NCBI GenBank assembly: GCA_024734555.1
Contig: JANPWX010000131.1
Coordinates: forward strand, 245,391-309,390
DNA from: Trochalopteron elliotii
Lineage: Eukaryota; Chordata; Aves; Passeriformes; Leiothrichidae
Direction: 5' to 3'
Length of the DNA stretch: 64,000 nucleotides
Each line of letters starts with the position of its first letter. The first letter of the stretch is position 1. This document shows positions 1 to 13,577 of this stretch, piece after piece. A program made the position numbers and the translations under genes. The notes below the pieces were generated by a model. The model was not told the origin of the DNA. It did not search any database and worked only from the letters and a program-made list of their open reading frames with translations.

Positions 1-1107
1 TGTGCTTTAAGCATTTATTCATCACTGAAAGGGCTCAGAAAATACAAGTTATTTTTAGTGGATAGGTAAATACTAGCTGTATTTGCAAGCAAATGCACTG
101 CACTTCCTATAAAAGAGCGATTTCTGGAAAAAGCATAAATTCTAGTTGTAACCTCTTACGATGTCTCAATCCTGTAAGCCTATACTCCTATTTAAAGAGC
201 TGTACTGACATGTACAAATCATTGAAAAACTTTTAGCACTCTGCATTTCTGTTATTCTGATTTACAAGATAAGTAGGTGCAAGTTAAGGTTTGGTTTGTT
301 TTTTTAAGAAACTATTGCAATAGTTTATACAAATCAGAGATAAAAATAAATTATTGAGGTATTTGCTCAGCCTAGGGAAGAAACTCAAAACTGCCACGGG
401 GTTGAGGGTTAATTATAATGAGGGCAGAGTGGTGGTTGAAACTGTAGCTTCTGGATTATGCAGGTGAAAATAAAATGGGGATGTAAACTATCTTTAGTGA
501 CATCTGTGGCTACAAAGCTTTTAAAGTAATAGGCCTGACACCACTTGGAGCTTTCCCTTTCTCTCATAGAGATACTGCTCCAGATTAGAAAATCGTTTTC
601 CTACACTACAATTCGCTTTAGAAACAGAGTTTTGTGGCGACTTAGCATTCTTTTCTAATCTGTGCCCAGATGTGGAAGAAGGGGGAGGCTGATGGGGGCT
701 GAGGGCCCCTCTCCTGGGGCTCACTCTCATGCTGCTTGCAAGGAAGGCTGTCCCTTGGGCACAGGGACTGTCCCCCACCTCCCCTCAGGAGCCTCCTCAT
801 CCTGTGGGGTCCCCTCAACAAGATTACAGCAACAACATGCCAAGTGTGGTACGAAGGACAAAGCTGCTCTGCTTTTGTGGCCTCCTTGTTTACCCATTCC
901 TGCTTTGTAAGAACAGCCAGAGGCTCCTGTACTGGAGCCTTCCCACAAGTTTCCAGGAAGAACTTGCCCTTCTTAGACAACTGCCAGAAGGTGGCTTGGA
1001 GGCAAGAGAAGGATGGGGTGATACCATCTGCGAGGACAAGCTGTGGTGGGACCAACGTGAGCCTTGCCTGGAGAAGGGAAGTGTCCTTGTGGGACAAGAG
1101 AAGAGGA
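1..1107. other. Intergenic DNA, no gene seen
   Basis: AT-rich to about 650, then a moderately GC-rich block (660-1,200) with overlapping open frames on both strands. None looks like a protein; the block may be old LINE sequence. Confidence 0.6.
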
Positions 1108-1165
1108 GTGACAGCCATTTACTGTGACTTTGGCAAGGCCTGTGACACAGCCCCCCACGGTATCC
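1108..1165 (+). mobile_element. LINE (CR1-type) reverse-transcriptase fragment
   Basis: Translates as VTAIYCDFGKACDTAPHGI, a decayed form of the LINE reverse-transcriptase motif YLDFSKAFDTVxH. The flanking GC-richer block from about 660 to 1,200 may belong to the same old insertion, but I cannot place its ends. Confidence 0.55.
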
Positions 1166-1655
1166 GAGTGGGTTAGGCATGCACAGGAGAATGGGTCTCC
1201 TGTGCAATGTGCCTTGTGCTCAGCAGGACAGATCCTTCATTAGTATTCTATCCTCTGTTGGGTATTGATTTCTTGCTGTTCATTCTAATTAGTCCATATT
1301 TTTATATGGACTAAATTTATATTTTATTCTCTCCCAGATCTTGTTCAATGAAGAGTGTCAGGGTCATGTCCTGGCTAAAAGTGATTTAAGACTAGCATGC
1401 TGCTCATAATTAAGTTACTAATTATGACTGACTAAAACGATTAATTAAAAATTAATTAGAAAATTTATGTCATTTTCAACAAGCACACATGGCCACTTCA
1501 GTGCAGGTGTGCAAAGGGTTGGTGTGGTGCACATGTGTTCATGGCCAGTGCAGCATGTCCAGGCAGAAGGTGGGTGCAGTGAGGATCAGGGCAGCTGTGA
1601 GTTGATTTTCCTGGAGCTGCAACTGTTTTCCAGCCAGCTGTCTCCTCTGAAATGG

Positions 1656-1812
1656 CTGGGATTGTCCAACCTGTAGAAGAGAAGGCCCCACAGAGATTTT
1701 AGAGCACCTTCCAGTACCTGAAGGGCCTACAGGAAAGCTGGAGAGGGACTTTTACAAGTGCAGGTAAAGGACAAGGGATATTGGTTTTAAACTGGAGGAG
1801 GGTCTATTTGAA
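1656..1812 (+). mobile_element. CR1 LINE 3'-region fragment
   Basis: Contains CAACCTGTAGAAGAGAAGG, GCACCTTCCAGTACCTGAAG and GCTGGAGAGGGACTTTTAC, matching my recollection of the avian CR1 3' region, in sense orientation. Degraded at both ends. Confidence 0.7.
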
Positions 1813-4800
1813 TTTGGAAGAATGTGGAAGGGGTTTTTTTTTTATTCCTGTGATTTTGTAGCTTTAGAAACAAATAGACTACAGCTGAAAGATACTAATT
1901 TCTGTTTTCTTCTCACAGGCCCCATGTTGTCAAGGCTGATGCTTGGAGTGGAGATTTCCATCATAGTTTTGACTGTTGCAGGGTTGTTTTTGACCCTCTC
2001 TCAATCACAAGCTGATAAGTACCACAGCCTAGTTAGTTGTGCTACTTATTTTTCTCTCTCCAAATACTTACATGCTTCTTTCATGTCAGGCTGGAAACTC
2101 CTTTAACTGAAGGGTGGAAAACCTCTGTGTAGGTGCATCCTCAGCTTTCTGGGACTGTCTCAATGACCCCTCTGACAATGGTAATTCTTAAACTATGCTA
2201 AGGCACATGGAAAATAAGGAAGTGATTGGTGGTGGCCAAACCTACCTTCACCAGAGCAAATCATGCCTGAAAAACTTCCTTTAAAAACATAGAAGAAAAT
2301 GTGCTCAGAGAAACAGGCATGATGTTCCTTCCAAAATACTTAAGAATTAGAGCTGAGATGGGACCCATAATATATTTAGAAGTAAAGAATAAAACAGCTG
2401 AGGGAGAACTGTTCTGAAGGTGTAGAAAAGTATTAATACTGGTACAGGACACAAGGATAATTTCAGATTGAAGACACATGAACAAGTCACAAAAAGAAGG
2501 CAGAAGAGGAATGATACCTTGTGTAAGAAGGTGGTAAGACACCTAAGTTGTTACAATCAATTTTGGTACTTCAAACTGAAGAGAGGGTGCATTGAAAATG
2601 AGATAGTAACAAACAGCAAGAAAAACAGGAAGTAAAAGGTAGGGTACTGCTGTGGTTACAGCAGGAAGTGTACCACAGCAGGTTTTTGGCTTCTCATTTC
2701 CAATAATGGCAATATTTTTTAGAAGTAGAGCAAAAAGGTTTGTGGTAACAGACATACAGTGCATGTACATCACACAAATCCCACATGCAACAAGAAATAA
2801 TATGAGGATCTCAATAAAAGAGAATGTAGCACTTGATTCCTGATTCACTTTTTATTTGATTTCTCATGCAAATCAATATTTTATTACTTTTTTTTCAACT
2901 TATCTGCAGCTTATAAATGCCCCTCTCATCACCAAGCAGATAAGTAGCATCTGAATTTTTGGCAGAGGCTATATATATCTGAGTATAAATATCTGAGTAT
3001 CCACCAGATATTTATGAGATCATGGTAGTAATTTTAAAAAATGTCTGTCTTTGAAAATTCTACCAGCTTCTTTCTTGTCATATCTATATGCATGTGATTA
3101 TCACCCAGTTACTGATGGGCAAAAAGGGGCAGTCGGCACGGGGGGCTTATTTTTGTGATGTTTAGGGGCTTGGGGAAGTTTATTGTGATGTGAGAAGTTT
3201 ATTATGATGTGAGAAAATTTGCTGATGATTTAGAATTAAGGAATTACTTAAAGGAACAACACAGAAAGAAAACCTTTTGCTTCCTATCTGCAGAGTATCT
3301 CGTGATATTCAGTAGCTGGGTGGTGAAACAGTAAATGATACATCAGTAATGTAAACTGTCTTGCCTTGAAGAAAAGGCAGCCTTGGGTTTTTTGATCCAT
3401 TTCTATTTTTGCTCAGACTGTGGATGTGTAATAAGAAGGTTCTGTGGTATCATTAGTGCAATGCTTAGTGGAGATCAAAATAGCAAGTGCTAGGAAAAAT
3501 GGAATTGCTAGGAAAATAATAGAATGTAATGAAAGGAATTGTTACATTGCAGCATAAATCCATTGTACATCAGTATGGTAAGTATGACATGTGGGTCAAT
3601 TCCCTTGAAGTAAGTAGAAATGGTCACTATTTTTCATAGCAGAAAAAAGCAATGAAATCCTGTGGCAGATTCAATGCTGAACACTGGTGCCCATCTATCC
3701 TTGGTATTGCATACTGAAATTTCTAAACTCTTCTGCTCTGCGAAGAGTTATCCCCCCTTTTGGGCTGGATTGCAAATCAGAGTTAAAGTATAAGCTATTT
3801 AACTGCTTTGTGGGAAAAGATGAGGTGGAATCTGATTTATCTTTAAGAGATTTGAGAGATTAAAGTTCAGGGTGCACTTTTCCCTTTCCTATGTGTGTTG
3901 TGAAAGGTACAGTTCTGTTATTTAAGCACTGTGGATGAAAACTTCTGTGGCCTTGTGTTGTCATGAATTGCACAAGCCAAAAATCTGCCTTTCCATTTAG
4001 GTTTTTAAACATGCACCCTCTGTAAAATAAGAAAATGGAGGATTTAAATCAGGATTCATGGCCTTTCATTTTTCTGCACCACAGAGCTGTTTGAGGAGAA
4101 GTGGCTCTCACTCCCCAGTCCCCTCCCTGTCTGAGTCATTTTCCCCTGCTGGGCTTCCATGGGGAATGTACTGAAGACTGCATCTTTGAGTCAGAGGGCA
4201 GCAAGAGTATTTTGGTCTGGAAGCCATTTCCCCAGCCTTTCTAGACTCTCCCCAGTGTGGAGCACCCTTTTGTCCACTGTCTCATCCCATTGTGCTGAAA
4301 TGAAACATGCCTGTTTGTGGACATCTGTAGACCAGCGCAGACAATATTGATAGTTTTGGAAATTGCAAACAAAGCACCCAAAATATATCCGTGTGCTCAT
4401 TGGAACAATGAGTTACAGACTGGATGTGGTTTTTTTTCTCACACTGAAGAAAAGGGCAATATTTAGTAAAAAGTATTGTTGGTGTCCCTGTTGGACCCTA
4501 ACATTATCTTATTCCTGAAAACCTTGCTGAGGAAATTTGAATGTTACAAGAATGGGAGGATATGGTTGCAAACTCTGCTCTGTCCTGTGTTGTTTTGGAC
4601 TCTGGCCATCAGGAAACATTTTGTCTATCTCAGAGATGAAACACTTTCTCTTCAGAAGTAGTATTATGAGCAAGATGTGTAAATAATCTGTGGCAAGCAG
4701 CAACTTTGTTACAGAAAGGGACATCATCCCAACTTTTCCTTTCTTTGATGAAATTTTAAAGAGAGATTTCTACAAACGGTGTGCCAGAGGGGAATTTGCA

Positions 4801-7451
4801 AGGTTTGCATTGACCTACATAAACCCTAGTTGAACATAAAAGCAGATTAAAAGTTGTTTCACTCTGCTTCTATCACCCTTTGTACTATATCAACCACTGA
4901 TCTTTATGCTTTGTGAATTCATGGATGTTTAATGCAGCATTGCAAATATTTTTCCTCACGTCCTAAAGTATTCATAAAAAAATAAGGCTGGGTGAGAATA
5001 TTTCAAAGAGCATTGTTTGTAATTCTCTTGCCCATGCACAGCTGTGTGTCTAGCAACTGGAAACACAGGCTTCTCCGTGCTGCAGAATAATGGAAATAAA
5101 CCATAATGCAAGCTCTTTCAAAAGAAATTATGTATCCTGGGCTATCTCAGATCAGGATAACATTTTGTTGCATTGCTTGAGTTTTATTTCAAAAGATTGA
5201 CTCTATATAGACACTCACTTTTGTATCTTAACTAGTTATTTTACTGAATGTATCTGATTTGGATGAAAAGTTATGTTGACCTGACCTGATCAACTTGTGC
5301 CATGGGTCAGTGGAGGGGAAGCAGGGGAAGGACAGTTTGAAGCAAAGGGAAGAGAAAAACCTTGTGGAGGAAGAAAACCAAGATTGCCACATTATCCTGC
5401 AACTAATACTCTCAAGAATATGTTTTTGCAGGAGCAGGAATGAAATACTATATGAAAGGAAAACCTATACCTTTGAAATAATTTTGGAAGCCCAGCATCA
5501 AATCAGTTGTGCAACTAATGACCATCACATTAGAATTATTCAGATACTGTTTCTTAAAGGCAGTTTTAATGTGAAATATTTTATGGTGGTTAGTGTTCAT
5601 ATTTCTTCTGTGAAATAGGGAAATATTAAGCCAAGCATTCCATAGATTGTGAAGCAGAGAAGTTCTTCCAGATTGTGGAGCAGCAGCCACACTGGAGATA
5701 AAAGACCAGTAAAATTTCAAACCTGTTGATACAACTTAGAAGTGAAAAAATTGCCCTGTGAACCAACACTTAAGAACTTTCTAGAACTGGTTGGCTACTT
5801 TCTGCCTACTTCTCTGGTATTGACATGGGATTAAAGGTGGGTGATGCTGCCTTTCTTTATGGTATTTGCTGCAATTGCTGCAGTATTTACAGCAGTGGAG
5901 ATGGAAATGTCTGAGGGACAGACTGAGTTATGAAATAGATCAGGACAACAACACTTCTGATGTTTGCTGATGTTATCTCCTGGCCACATTCCCACATGCT
6001 CCCATATTTTATATCCTCCTCCAACAAAAGTGTAATAAATGAAGTAAAAGCTTTTATCAGGCTATCTAGAAGTGCTCTCCAGCTGTTCCCTGTTGTAAAA
6101 GTGTTATCAGACTCTTTCTATGAGCCTCAGGCTGCAGGTGTATAATTGCATTTTAGAAATAGGGCAGGCTCAGTTGTCTCATTATGAGGGAACTGGAAAG
6201 CCTGTCTCACAACAGTCCCTTTTCATCTCTCCATCTAAGCCTCTTCCCAAAACTTCTTGTCCAAAGAAACGCAAGGACACCCTGGAAGTCCTCCTGCAGA
6301 GTCATCCTTCCCCAGCCTACCCAACAAATCATGTGGTCTGCATGTTGAATGGATTGCTTTGCTTGCACAGATGGAAACAAATACTGCTTCCCATGTTATT
6401 TTTAAATTGATACCATTTCATGAGATTTTTAAGGAACTTTACTGAAATGACTGCACAAATTTTTCTTAGATACAGTCTTTAGGTTTTATCATCTGATCAA
6501 GGCAAAACTCCTTTCACATTAACAACTGTAAGCACTGGGTCCCTCATAAGACTCAAATTTGAGGCAAGAACTGATGTCTTGCATCAAAATATTCTGATTT
6601 GTGTACCACTATGGGAGAGTAGTAGACAGCAGTCAAGTTATTTAATGGTTTCAGAGTTTTCAAAGCAAGTGAAGACATTGGTGTCAGGTTCTTTTAAATC
6701 CTCCCTTACTACAGCAGTCTGAAACATTCATTGCTGGTGCTCAATGATCATAGAGGGATATCCAGTTTAAACATGGGTTAAAAAAAAGAAAAAGCTTTCA
6801 ATGCCAGCTTTACCTCTCTCATCACATCTGTCTGCCTTTTGCCATTAGGCAGGCAGTGTATTTATCTTTGAACTCCTGTGTTTGCAAAGGTGGCAGTCAT
6901 GCTCTATTAGTCCTCTCTAATCTCCATGTGTGCACTTAGCTGAGAGCGTAACACGATATTTGTTCTTTAATTTTAAATTTGTGGTTTCTAATGAGTTCCA
7001 GGGTCTTAGTCTGTTTTCACCCTAAACACCTTGGGCTGGGTCACTGAAACTGATGGTGACAATCTATCAGGATTATTTGAGTTTCCTTAACCTACATGCT
7101 TATTCAAGAAAGGGAATAAAGGGCAGCAGTGGAATAATGTTATTCCCTAACTCCAAAAGGTTAGTGAATTCTCTGAATTTTGATATCTGAAAAGAAATTA
7201 AAACATTATTATTTCTAAAGTAACTTAGAGTTAAAAAGGACTTCCTGAAAATAATCTCATAATTATGGTAGAGCCTGTGGTAAGCTGGATACTCCAGTTC
7301 TGTTCTTAAACACATCCCACCATGTGGCCTGATTTTCAACGGCTGAAAGTACTCCAGGGCTTGCTGGAAATCCTCTTTATTTAGGGAGATGGAATCTCAA
7401 CAAATTGTATTGTGATACACACTGTCACAGAAACTGATAGTCCGTCCTTTC
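1813..7451. other. Intergenic DNA, no supportable gene
   Basis: AT-rich non-coding sequence. Two adjacent hydrophobic open runs on the minus strand (2,848-2,543 and 2,542-2,261) are noted under findings; no splice-linked exons recognised. Confidence 0.6.
3175..3212. repeat. 19-bp tandem duplication
   Basis: Two adjacent copies of GAAGTTTATTGTGATGTGA, the second with one substitution (A for G at position 11), then a decayed third start. No function evident. Confidence 0.8.
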
Positions 7452-7564
7452 TTCCATTCCATTCCATTCCATTCCATTCCATTCCATTCCATTCCATTCC
7501 ATTCCATTCCATTCCATTCCATTCCATTCCATTCCATTCCATTCCATTCCATTCCATTCCATTC
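7452..7564. repeat. (ATTCC)n / (GGAAT)n microsatellite, about 22 copies
   Basis: 113 bp of essentially perfect pentamer repeats. On the minus strand it reads GGAAT and creates a spurious open frame of GMEWN repeats, which is not a gene. The array's perfect condition suggests it is young or still unstable. Confidence 0.98.
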
Positions 7565-8796
7565 TCCCAGGGATGTTTTAGTCATCCTTGAGATCAACCC
7601 TGTTAATTTCAGTGCAAATAGAACATGAGTAAAGGTTAATTTCCACCAAAATCAGATTAAAGAAGGATTCTTTAAATGCTTTCAGTATAAGCCCTCTACA
7701 GCTGTCAGGCTATCTGTCCTTTTCCTTAGAAAACTGTGCAGTGGCTGCAGAGCTCATGAAACTGTGATGTTAGGAAAAATAAGGATGTAGAAGTGGTATA
7801 ATTGAGAATAGGATTTTTAGCCTGATTATTCCAAATTGTAGGATTTGTGATAGCAATCAATTTATTAAAAAAAAAAAAAAAAGAACCTCGTCTTTTTCCA
7901 ATCTGTGCTTTCCCCCTTTGATAAAAGCTGTGTGCATCCTCAAAAATATCCAGAGAATTCTCTAAAAGGCTGGGAATGTTTCATATCTTTTCAGGGTTGA
8001 AAAAAGTATACTTCTGTCTGTCCTTAGAACAAGCTGTTGAAGTATCTCTCAACCTAAGAGAAAGGTCAAGGATGATCAGTGTATTCCCTGCTGCTTCAGG
8101 AAAATGTAGTTAATCTTTATTCAGGTTTTAAATCTCACAAAGACTACCAGGTTTTAGAAAAATTATGGCACTTCTGACTTAAACCTTGTGGATTTTTAAA
8201 GGTTTTTAATATTACATGGGAGGTGGGCACTTTATATAATAACCTAATGACCAGGAGTTGGATTTGTTTTTAATAATGAAAGACTAAGGAAGACAGGGTG
8301 CCCTTGCTAACAGAGAATGAATAAATAGCTGAAGGATGTAACTTTTCATTAGTGTGGTATTTTAATACGTAGTTTCCACAGGTTAAGTATTCAGCCAGGA
8401 ACCCTTGGGGGTGCCAAAACACTGCAAGTGGATCCATCCACTGGTTTTAGTGGAATAAGGCAAAGATAGTTTTGTTCTTTTTATGCTATTCTTTCAGTAA
8501 AAAAAGAGCACAACTTCCATTGATTTAAACACAAAACCAAGATCATGCTTGATGATGTGATTCCTGACTTGGTTAATGAATTGCTGCTCTCCCAAAGGAC
8601 TCTGCAGTATTCCAGTAGAAGTAACATTTGCAGGTGACGTATACATTTTTTTTTTTCTGAAAGGCCTGGTATTTAGTTAAAACAAGGTAACTAAAACTGA
8701 TTTGATTTAGAGGTTTCTAAGAGTTTTTAGACCACTCTATACTTTCACCATACACACACACAATCTTAGATACTTGCTTCACTATGGCAAATCAGG
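7565..8796. other. Intergenic DNA, nothing recognised
   Basis: AT-rich, with one A16 run and no open frame of interest. Confidence 0.6.
7867..7882. repeat. A16 homopolymer
   Basis: Simple poly(A) run in intergenic DNA; no recognisable retrocopy directly before it. Confidence 0.9.
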
Positions 8797-9045
8797 TATC
8801 ATAGGATCATAGAATGGTTTGGGTTGGAATGGACCTTAAAGATCATCTAATTCCAACCCCCTGCCATGGGCAGGGACACCTTCCAGTAGACCAGGCTGCT
8901 TAGAGCTCTATCCCACCTGGCCTTAAACATTTCCAGGGATGGGACATCCACAGCTTCTCTGGGCAACTCTACCAGTGCCTCACCACAGTAAAGAATTTTT
9001 TCCTAATAGCTAATCTAAACCTACTCTCTTTCAGCTTGAAGTTTG
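8797..9045 (-). mobile_element. CR1 LINE 3' end (antisense to + strand)
   Basis: Reads ATCATAGAATGGTTTGGGTT, CTTAAAGATCATCTAATTCC and CCCTGCCATGGGCAGGGACA, then CTCTGGGCAACTCTACCAGT. This is the reverse complement of a CR1 3' terminus, so the element lies on the minus strand and is 5'-truncated. Confidence 0.9.
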
Positions 9046-12000
9046 GATGTTTTAGTTTGAAGGTATGGTATCATAGGCAGAATTAGCCAGTGCTAATTAG
9101 CTTATCCATATCCTCTTCTACATCCTTCAGCTACTCTTCAGTATATATCTCAAGCAAAGGGCCATCACTATTTAAGGCTTAACACTGCATTTATGTTTGG
9201 AAAATAAGTAATTTTCTTAACATTAATATTTCCAAATGCTTCAATCCTGCCTGTGTTCTTAGGACAAGGGCTGTATTTCTCCAGGGCCTGATGTGTCACT
9301 GCTTCATTGCAGGAGGATGACTGTGGAGCCCAAGAAGGTGATCTGACAGGTGATTTCTCTGGCACCTTAGAATATCAGAAGGGACATTCCCAATGTGCTC
9401 TGCACACCCACACTTGGGTGTACCAGCTCAATCCAGATGGAGTCCCTGCTGCATTTGGTGGAATTGTTCTGTTGGATGGTGTATCCACAAAGATGGGGTT
9501 TGTAACAAGGCCAGAACTGTGTGGTGAGTCCATCAGCTGTTCCCCCCTTGAAGTTTCTCAATGAGCTGTGCACACATGACCACACACTGCTTTTCTTCTC
9601 TCCCATGCACACAAACTCTGTGGTAAGTTGCTCAGTGAGTTATGACACATATTAATGCTATCGGCCTCTGATGTTGTTGGGTTCCTTTTTCTGGGGGCTG
9701 ACCATAGCAATCCTATCTGAAAGGTTTCCCACCAAACTCAGAGATAATTTTCATTAAAGCTCTCTCCAGTTTAGTCCACGCACAGGTGTCTTTGTACTCA
9801 TGAATGCAAGCAGCAAAGGAAAGCAATAAATCCCTTTGGATAATGTGCCAGTGCTCTACTGTTACATAACTGTCATCCCTAAGTAGAAGATGCCTATTTA
9901 CCAATCAAAGAATATTGGCAAGGATTTAAGGCATTTAAAAATAATTCTGCTGCTTCCAGAATTTGGATGATTGACCCTTAAACTGAAAACTGGTTTTACA
10001 AATGTTCTCCAGGGAACACATTGTGTACTTAACTTCCCCTATGGAAACTACAAAAAACTGTGTACCAAAATACAAGGATTAAGGGCCAGAGCCATGACAG
10101 ATTTAGATTTGGACAGGGATATGAAAACACCTCAATGAGTGTCCTTGACAGGATAATTTCTTTTTACCAAGACTACAGGTGAAAGCATGACATAAGGAAT
10201 AGTTCAATACTTTTTTAACAGTAGAATATTTCCATGGGCTTGCAATGCTTAAAGAACTGTGAAGTTTTGTTACTGAGGAACTTATGGTAGCTACAAGAAG
10301 CTTCATGCAATTAGCTTGTACCAGAAAGGAAAAACCAGATTTTGTTGGGAAGGGCTTGATCTTTCATGGAGCTACAGGAATATGGGCAGCTGGGAGAAGA
10401 CCATATAACCCCTTTCTTAGCCTGTGGAAGTCTCTCTTCTGTGTAGGACTGGTACTGCTGGTTTGTTTGAACTTCTTGATATGGGATAATCCAAGTGAGT
10501 ATTCAATGTGCAGTTTTATCATCCTCTGCCTTTGGATGTCTGATTAAGCATGACTGGTTGTGACTGGGATTTTAAATAGTAGCAGGCTTCCCAATTACCT
10601 CAATTATCTTTGCCCCAGGAATGATTGCTATTTCCAGGCACGCATCCTGTTGCCCACAGTTTCTCACACAGGTTTTTCTGGCACCATTCTTACAGTAATA
10701 GCCCTTAGCACAGCACACTACAGACTAAAAACTATCCCACAGTACCTCCTGAGTACGCTGCAGCACTTACACACTTTCTGCATGCATTTTCTAACTCTTC
10801 TGCTTCCATTCTGTTTTAGGAATATTCAGAAACTTCATTTTATTTAAGATTTATTTAAAATTATAGCAGTTGTACATATTGCTTAGAACACATTCTATCC
10901 AAAAAGCACTTCTTATAGTTTCTTTTCTGAGTAAATAAACCATCTGCAAAAGGGAGTTTATGGGAAAAAAAAAGACTATCACAAACTATTTACAGTAAAA
11001 CAGGTAGTGATGTGTGTAAAATTATTTCTGTTCAGGTCTCTGTTCTAGTAGCTCTTCTGCACATAACTTACCTGCAAAACTATGGATAAAATATATTATT
11101 AATTTCAAATGTATGCCCTGTTATGTCATTTTGTAGAGAATGTTCCCTAAACCATATGAGACATACCTAAGTTTCTGTGCCAAGATCTGTAGTAACATTT
11201 TGGCTTGTAATGCCTAAATTCCCATTTCCTGAAGCAAGGCCTGGGTCCTAAGAAATTAACCCAAGGGAACATTTTCCTTCCACTTGAAACCACCAGGAGC
11301 TGTTTTTGTGGTTTTTACTTTAGAACAGAGCTTTCTTCTTATATTTAGTCCTTAAATATGTAACTCATATGTAAAGCCAGCTGAAATGATTGTTTAGATT
11401 TTGAGAGGCATATGCAGACTTTAGACACGGTGCAAACACATGCAAGCTGTTGCATGACAATGAAACAACAAAAACGAAACCACAGCCTAATTCTTCTTCC
11501 AGTCATTGCTAACACTGATATCCCCTTTCTCCCTGAGAGAAGTCCATAGTGAAGTATTAATAGGAACATGCTGTTGTCTAAACATCTTCAGATGTAAGCA
11601 ACAGCCTTTTAAGCTTGAATAAGCACTTAAAAAAAAAAAAAAGTGAATATTAATTGTAGAGTTCAAAATGACCAAGAAAAGGCATTGCAAGCCTAAGCTA
11701 GGAAATGATAGTGAATTTTCAGAAGGCGTCGTTTTTGAAGTAATACAATCTGCTGTTTTCTTTCAGAGTAAAACAGAACCTGTCTCCCTCTGCTGGTTTG
11801 CAGAGAAAAAAAAAGTTTATAGATACTAAACCCTGGTTCCAATTTTGATACAAATTACCAGTTATTCCAAAATTAGCTCTTAAAATTTGTTGCCTTTAAA
11901 TATATAGAGGTCACCTGGAGGCTATCAGTGTCTTGATTAGCTGAGAATTGGTAGGTTTTTTTAGTGTTTACTCTGTTTAGGCTTAGTTTCTCAGTATATT

Positions 12001-13577
12001 TAACATGATTTCTTTAAGTAAATATAATAAGATAACAAGATAAATATATATGTAACAAGATAAAAGCAGTTTTGTCTTTGATTCAAACATCACTGAATCC
12101 AGCAGCCATGCTAAGAGCAGCCTCATACTGGAATTGTAGATGTAGTTGCATGATTTTAGTTTCCTGCATAGTCTGAGTTGGTCTACTTTCAAATCCACCC
12201 TTTGTGTTGCAGTCCACACCCCAACAAATGAAATCCCGGGAATTTCCATGCTGCACAAAGTGGGTGTGGGGTTTTAACTATGTTCTGGTACATGGCATGG
12301 ATTCTGTGAAGAGGCTTTTGTCCTTGGTAGGATATGCCCCATCTTCTTATTGTCACAGGAAGCACATTTGTCCTTTAATAGTCCCTGTGCTCCTACTAAC
12401 AATTTGCCATTTACAAAAACGATTCTCTAACAATAGACATGAATTTTATTCCTTCCAGTTAGTTAAAGGCAAGCAGCAACTCCAGTAGCTCAAGGCATTC
12501 ACCTGTTAAAATGGGGGGAAACATAAATGCATTTTATGCTTAGAAGAAAATTAAGGAAATTTTGGCTTGAAAGTGATTGTTTTTAGTTATTCTTTTTCTG
12601 GTTTTGTTTTGATGGTGGGTATTTGGTTTTTTGAGTTTTGTGTGTTTTGGTTTTGTTTTGTTTTTTACTTCCCATGTGTTACAGTCACCACAACACATTT
12701 GTTCAGCTTTGTTACGTGTCGGCGTCCCTTTGATCTAGGTATACTTCAGGCTTCCTTGTATTCTAGATATTGTTTAAAAAAGCATCTACCAGTGACAGTT
12801 TGTCATATTTCCAGTTAATACCAGTGTCAATATTGTTAGTTACACAAGCTGATTTGGTCTTTGCATATGCTGTCTGTCAGTTCTTTTGGGATGTTTGACT
12901 ATCAGCACAGCAAGCACAGCACTTGCTCTCTCCAAATATTTGACTGAATTCTCTTATTTATTCTGTCTGTGATATGCAATTTAAATTTTCATTAAAATGT
13001 TATTTAATAAATGGTAGGGTTTTTTACAAGACATAGTTTTATCAAGTGATAATATCATCATTTTTATCATAGTTTTATCTCCTGAAAACTGTCAGGGCAA
13101 CTGTGGCAGTTGATCTGCTATCGCAGACAAGACACATGGGAACAAGGCAGTGAGACACAGACCTTGTGCATTGCTTTTACATGGGCACATTAATAACTTC
13201 CTGTATGAGAAATGCTTTAAAGCTGGCGTCATTCCTGCAGGTGGGAATGGGTAACTTGTAATCATCCATTCCTAAGCAAGTCTGCAGGCTATGCCTCTGT
13301 TGCCTTCTTGACTCAGCTCTCCAGGGAACAGTGTCACTTTGCCTGGAAGCTGAGCTTCCAAGGCCAGCCAATTGTCTTTCTTGAAGGAGAGCTGCTGTGG
13401 CTGCCCAGCTGTGGAGAGGCTACGTGGCATCTGACATACAAATGCTGTTTCTAAAACCGGCTGGTACCACTTCCAGAGTGCACCTGATAATTGGAACTTG
13501 GGTCATGTGGCTGTAGCTGAGAAACAGTGAAAGCAGAGGCAAAAGTACTTGTGTTGGAGTTGTTCCTCAGTGCAAAG
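9046..13577. other. Intergenic DNA, nothing recognised
   Basis: AT-rich; short open frames only, none with recognisable protein character. An A-rich run near 11,630-11,642 and T/G-rich low-complexity sequence near 12,590-12,665. Confidence 0.6.

Noticed and set aside
642..1207. Overlapping open frames of 130-160 codons on both strands
   Set aside because: They lie in a GC-richer block, overlap one another in many frames and lack conserved motifs apart from the LINE RT remnant.
7397..7597. Minus-strand open frame of repeated GMEWN residues
   Set aside because: It is a translation of the GGAAT microsatellite; pentamer repeats stay open by chance.
9307..9564. 85-codon + strand frame with ordinary-looking composition
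   Set aside because: No family recognised, and the opposite strand is equally open (9,367-9,612), so there is no coding signal.
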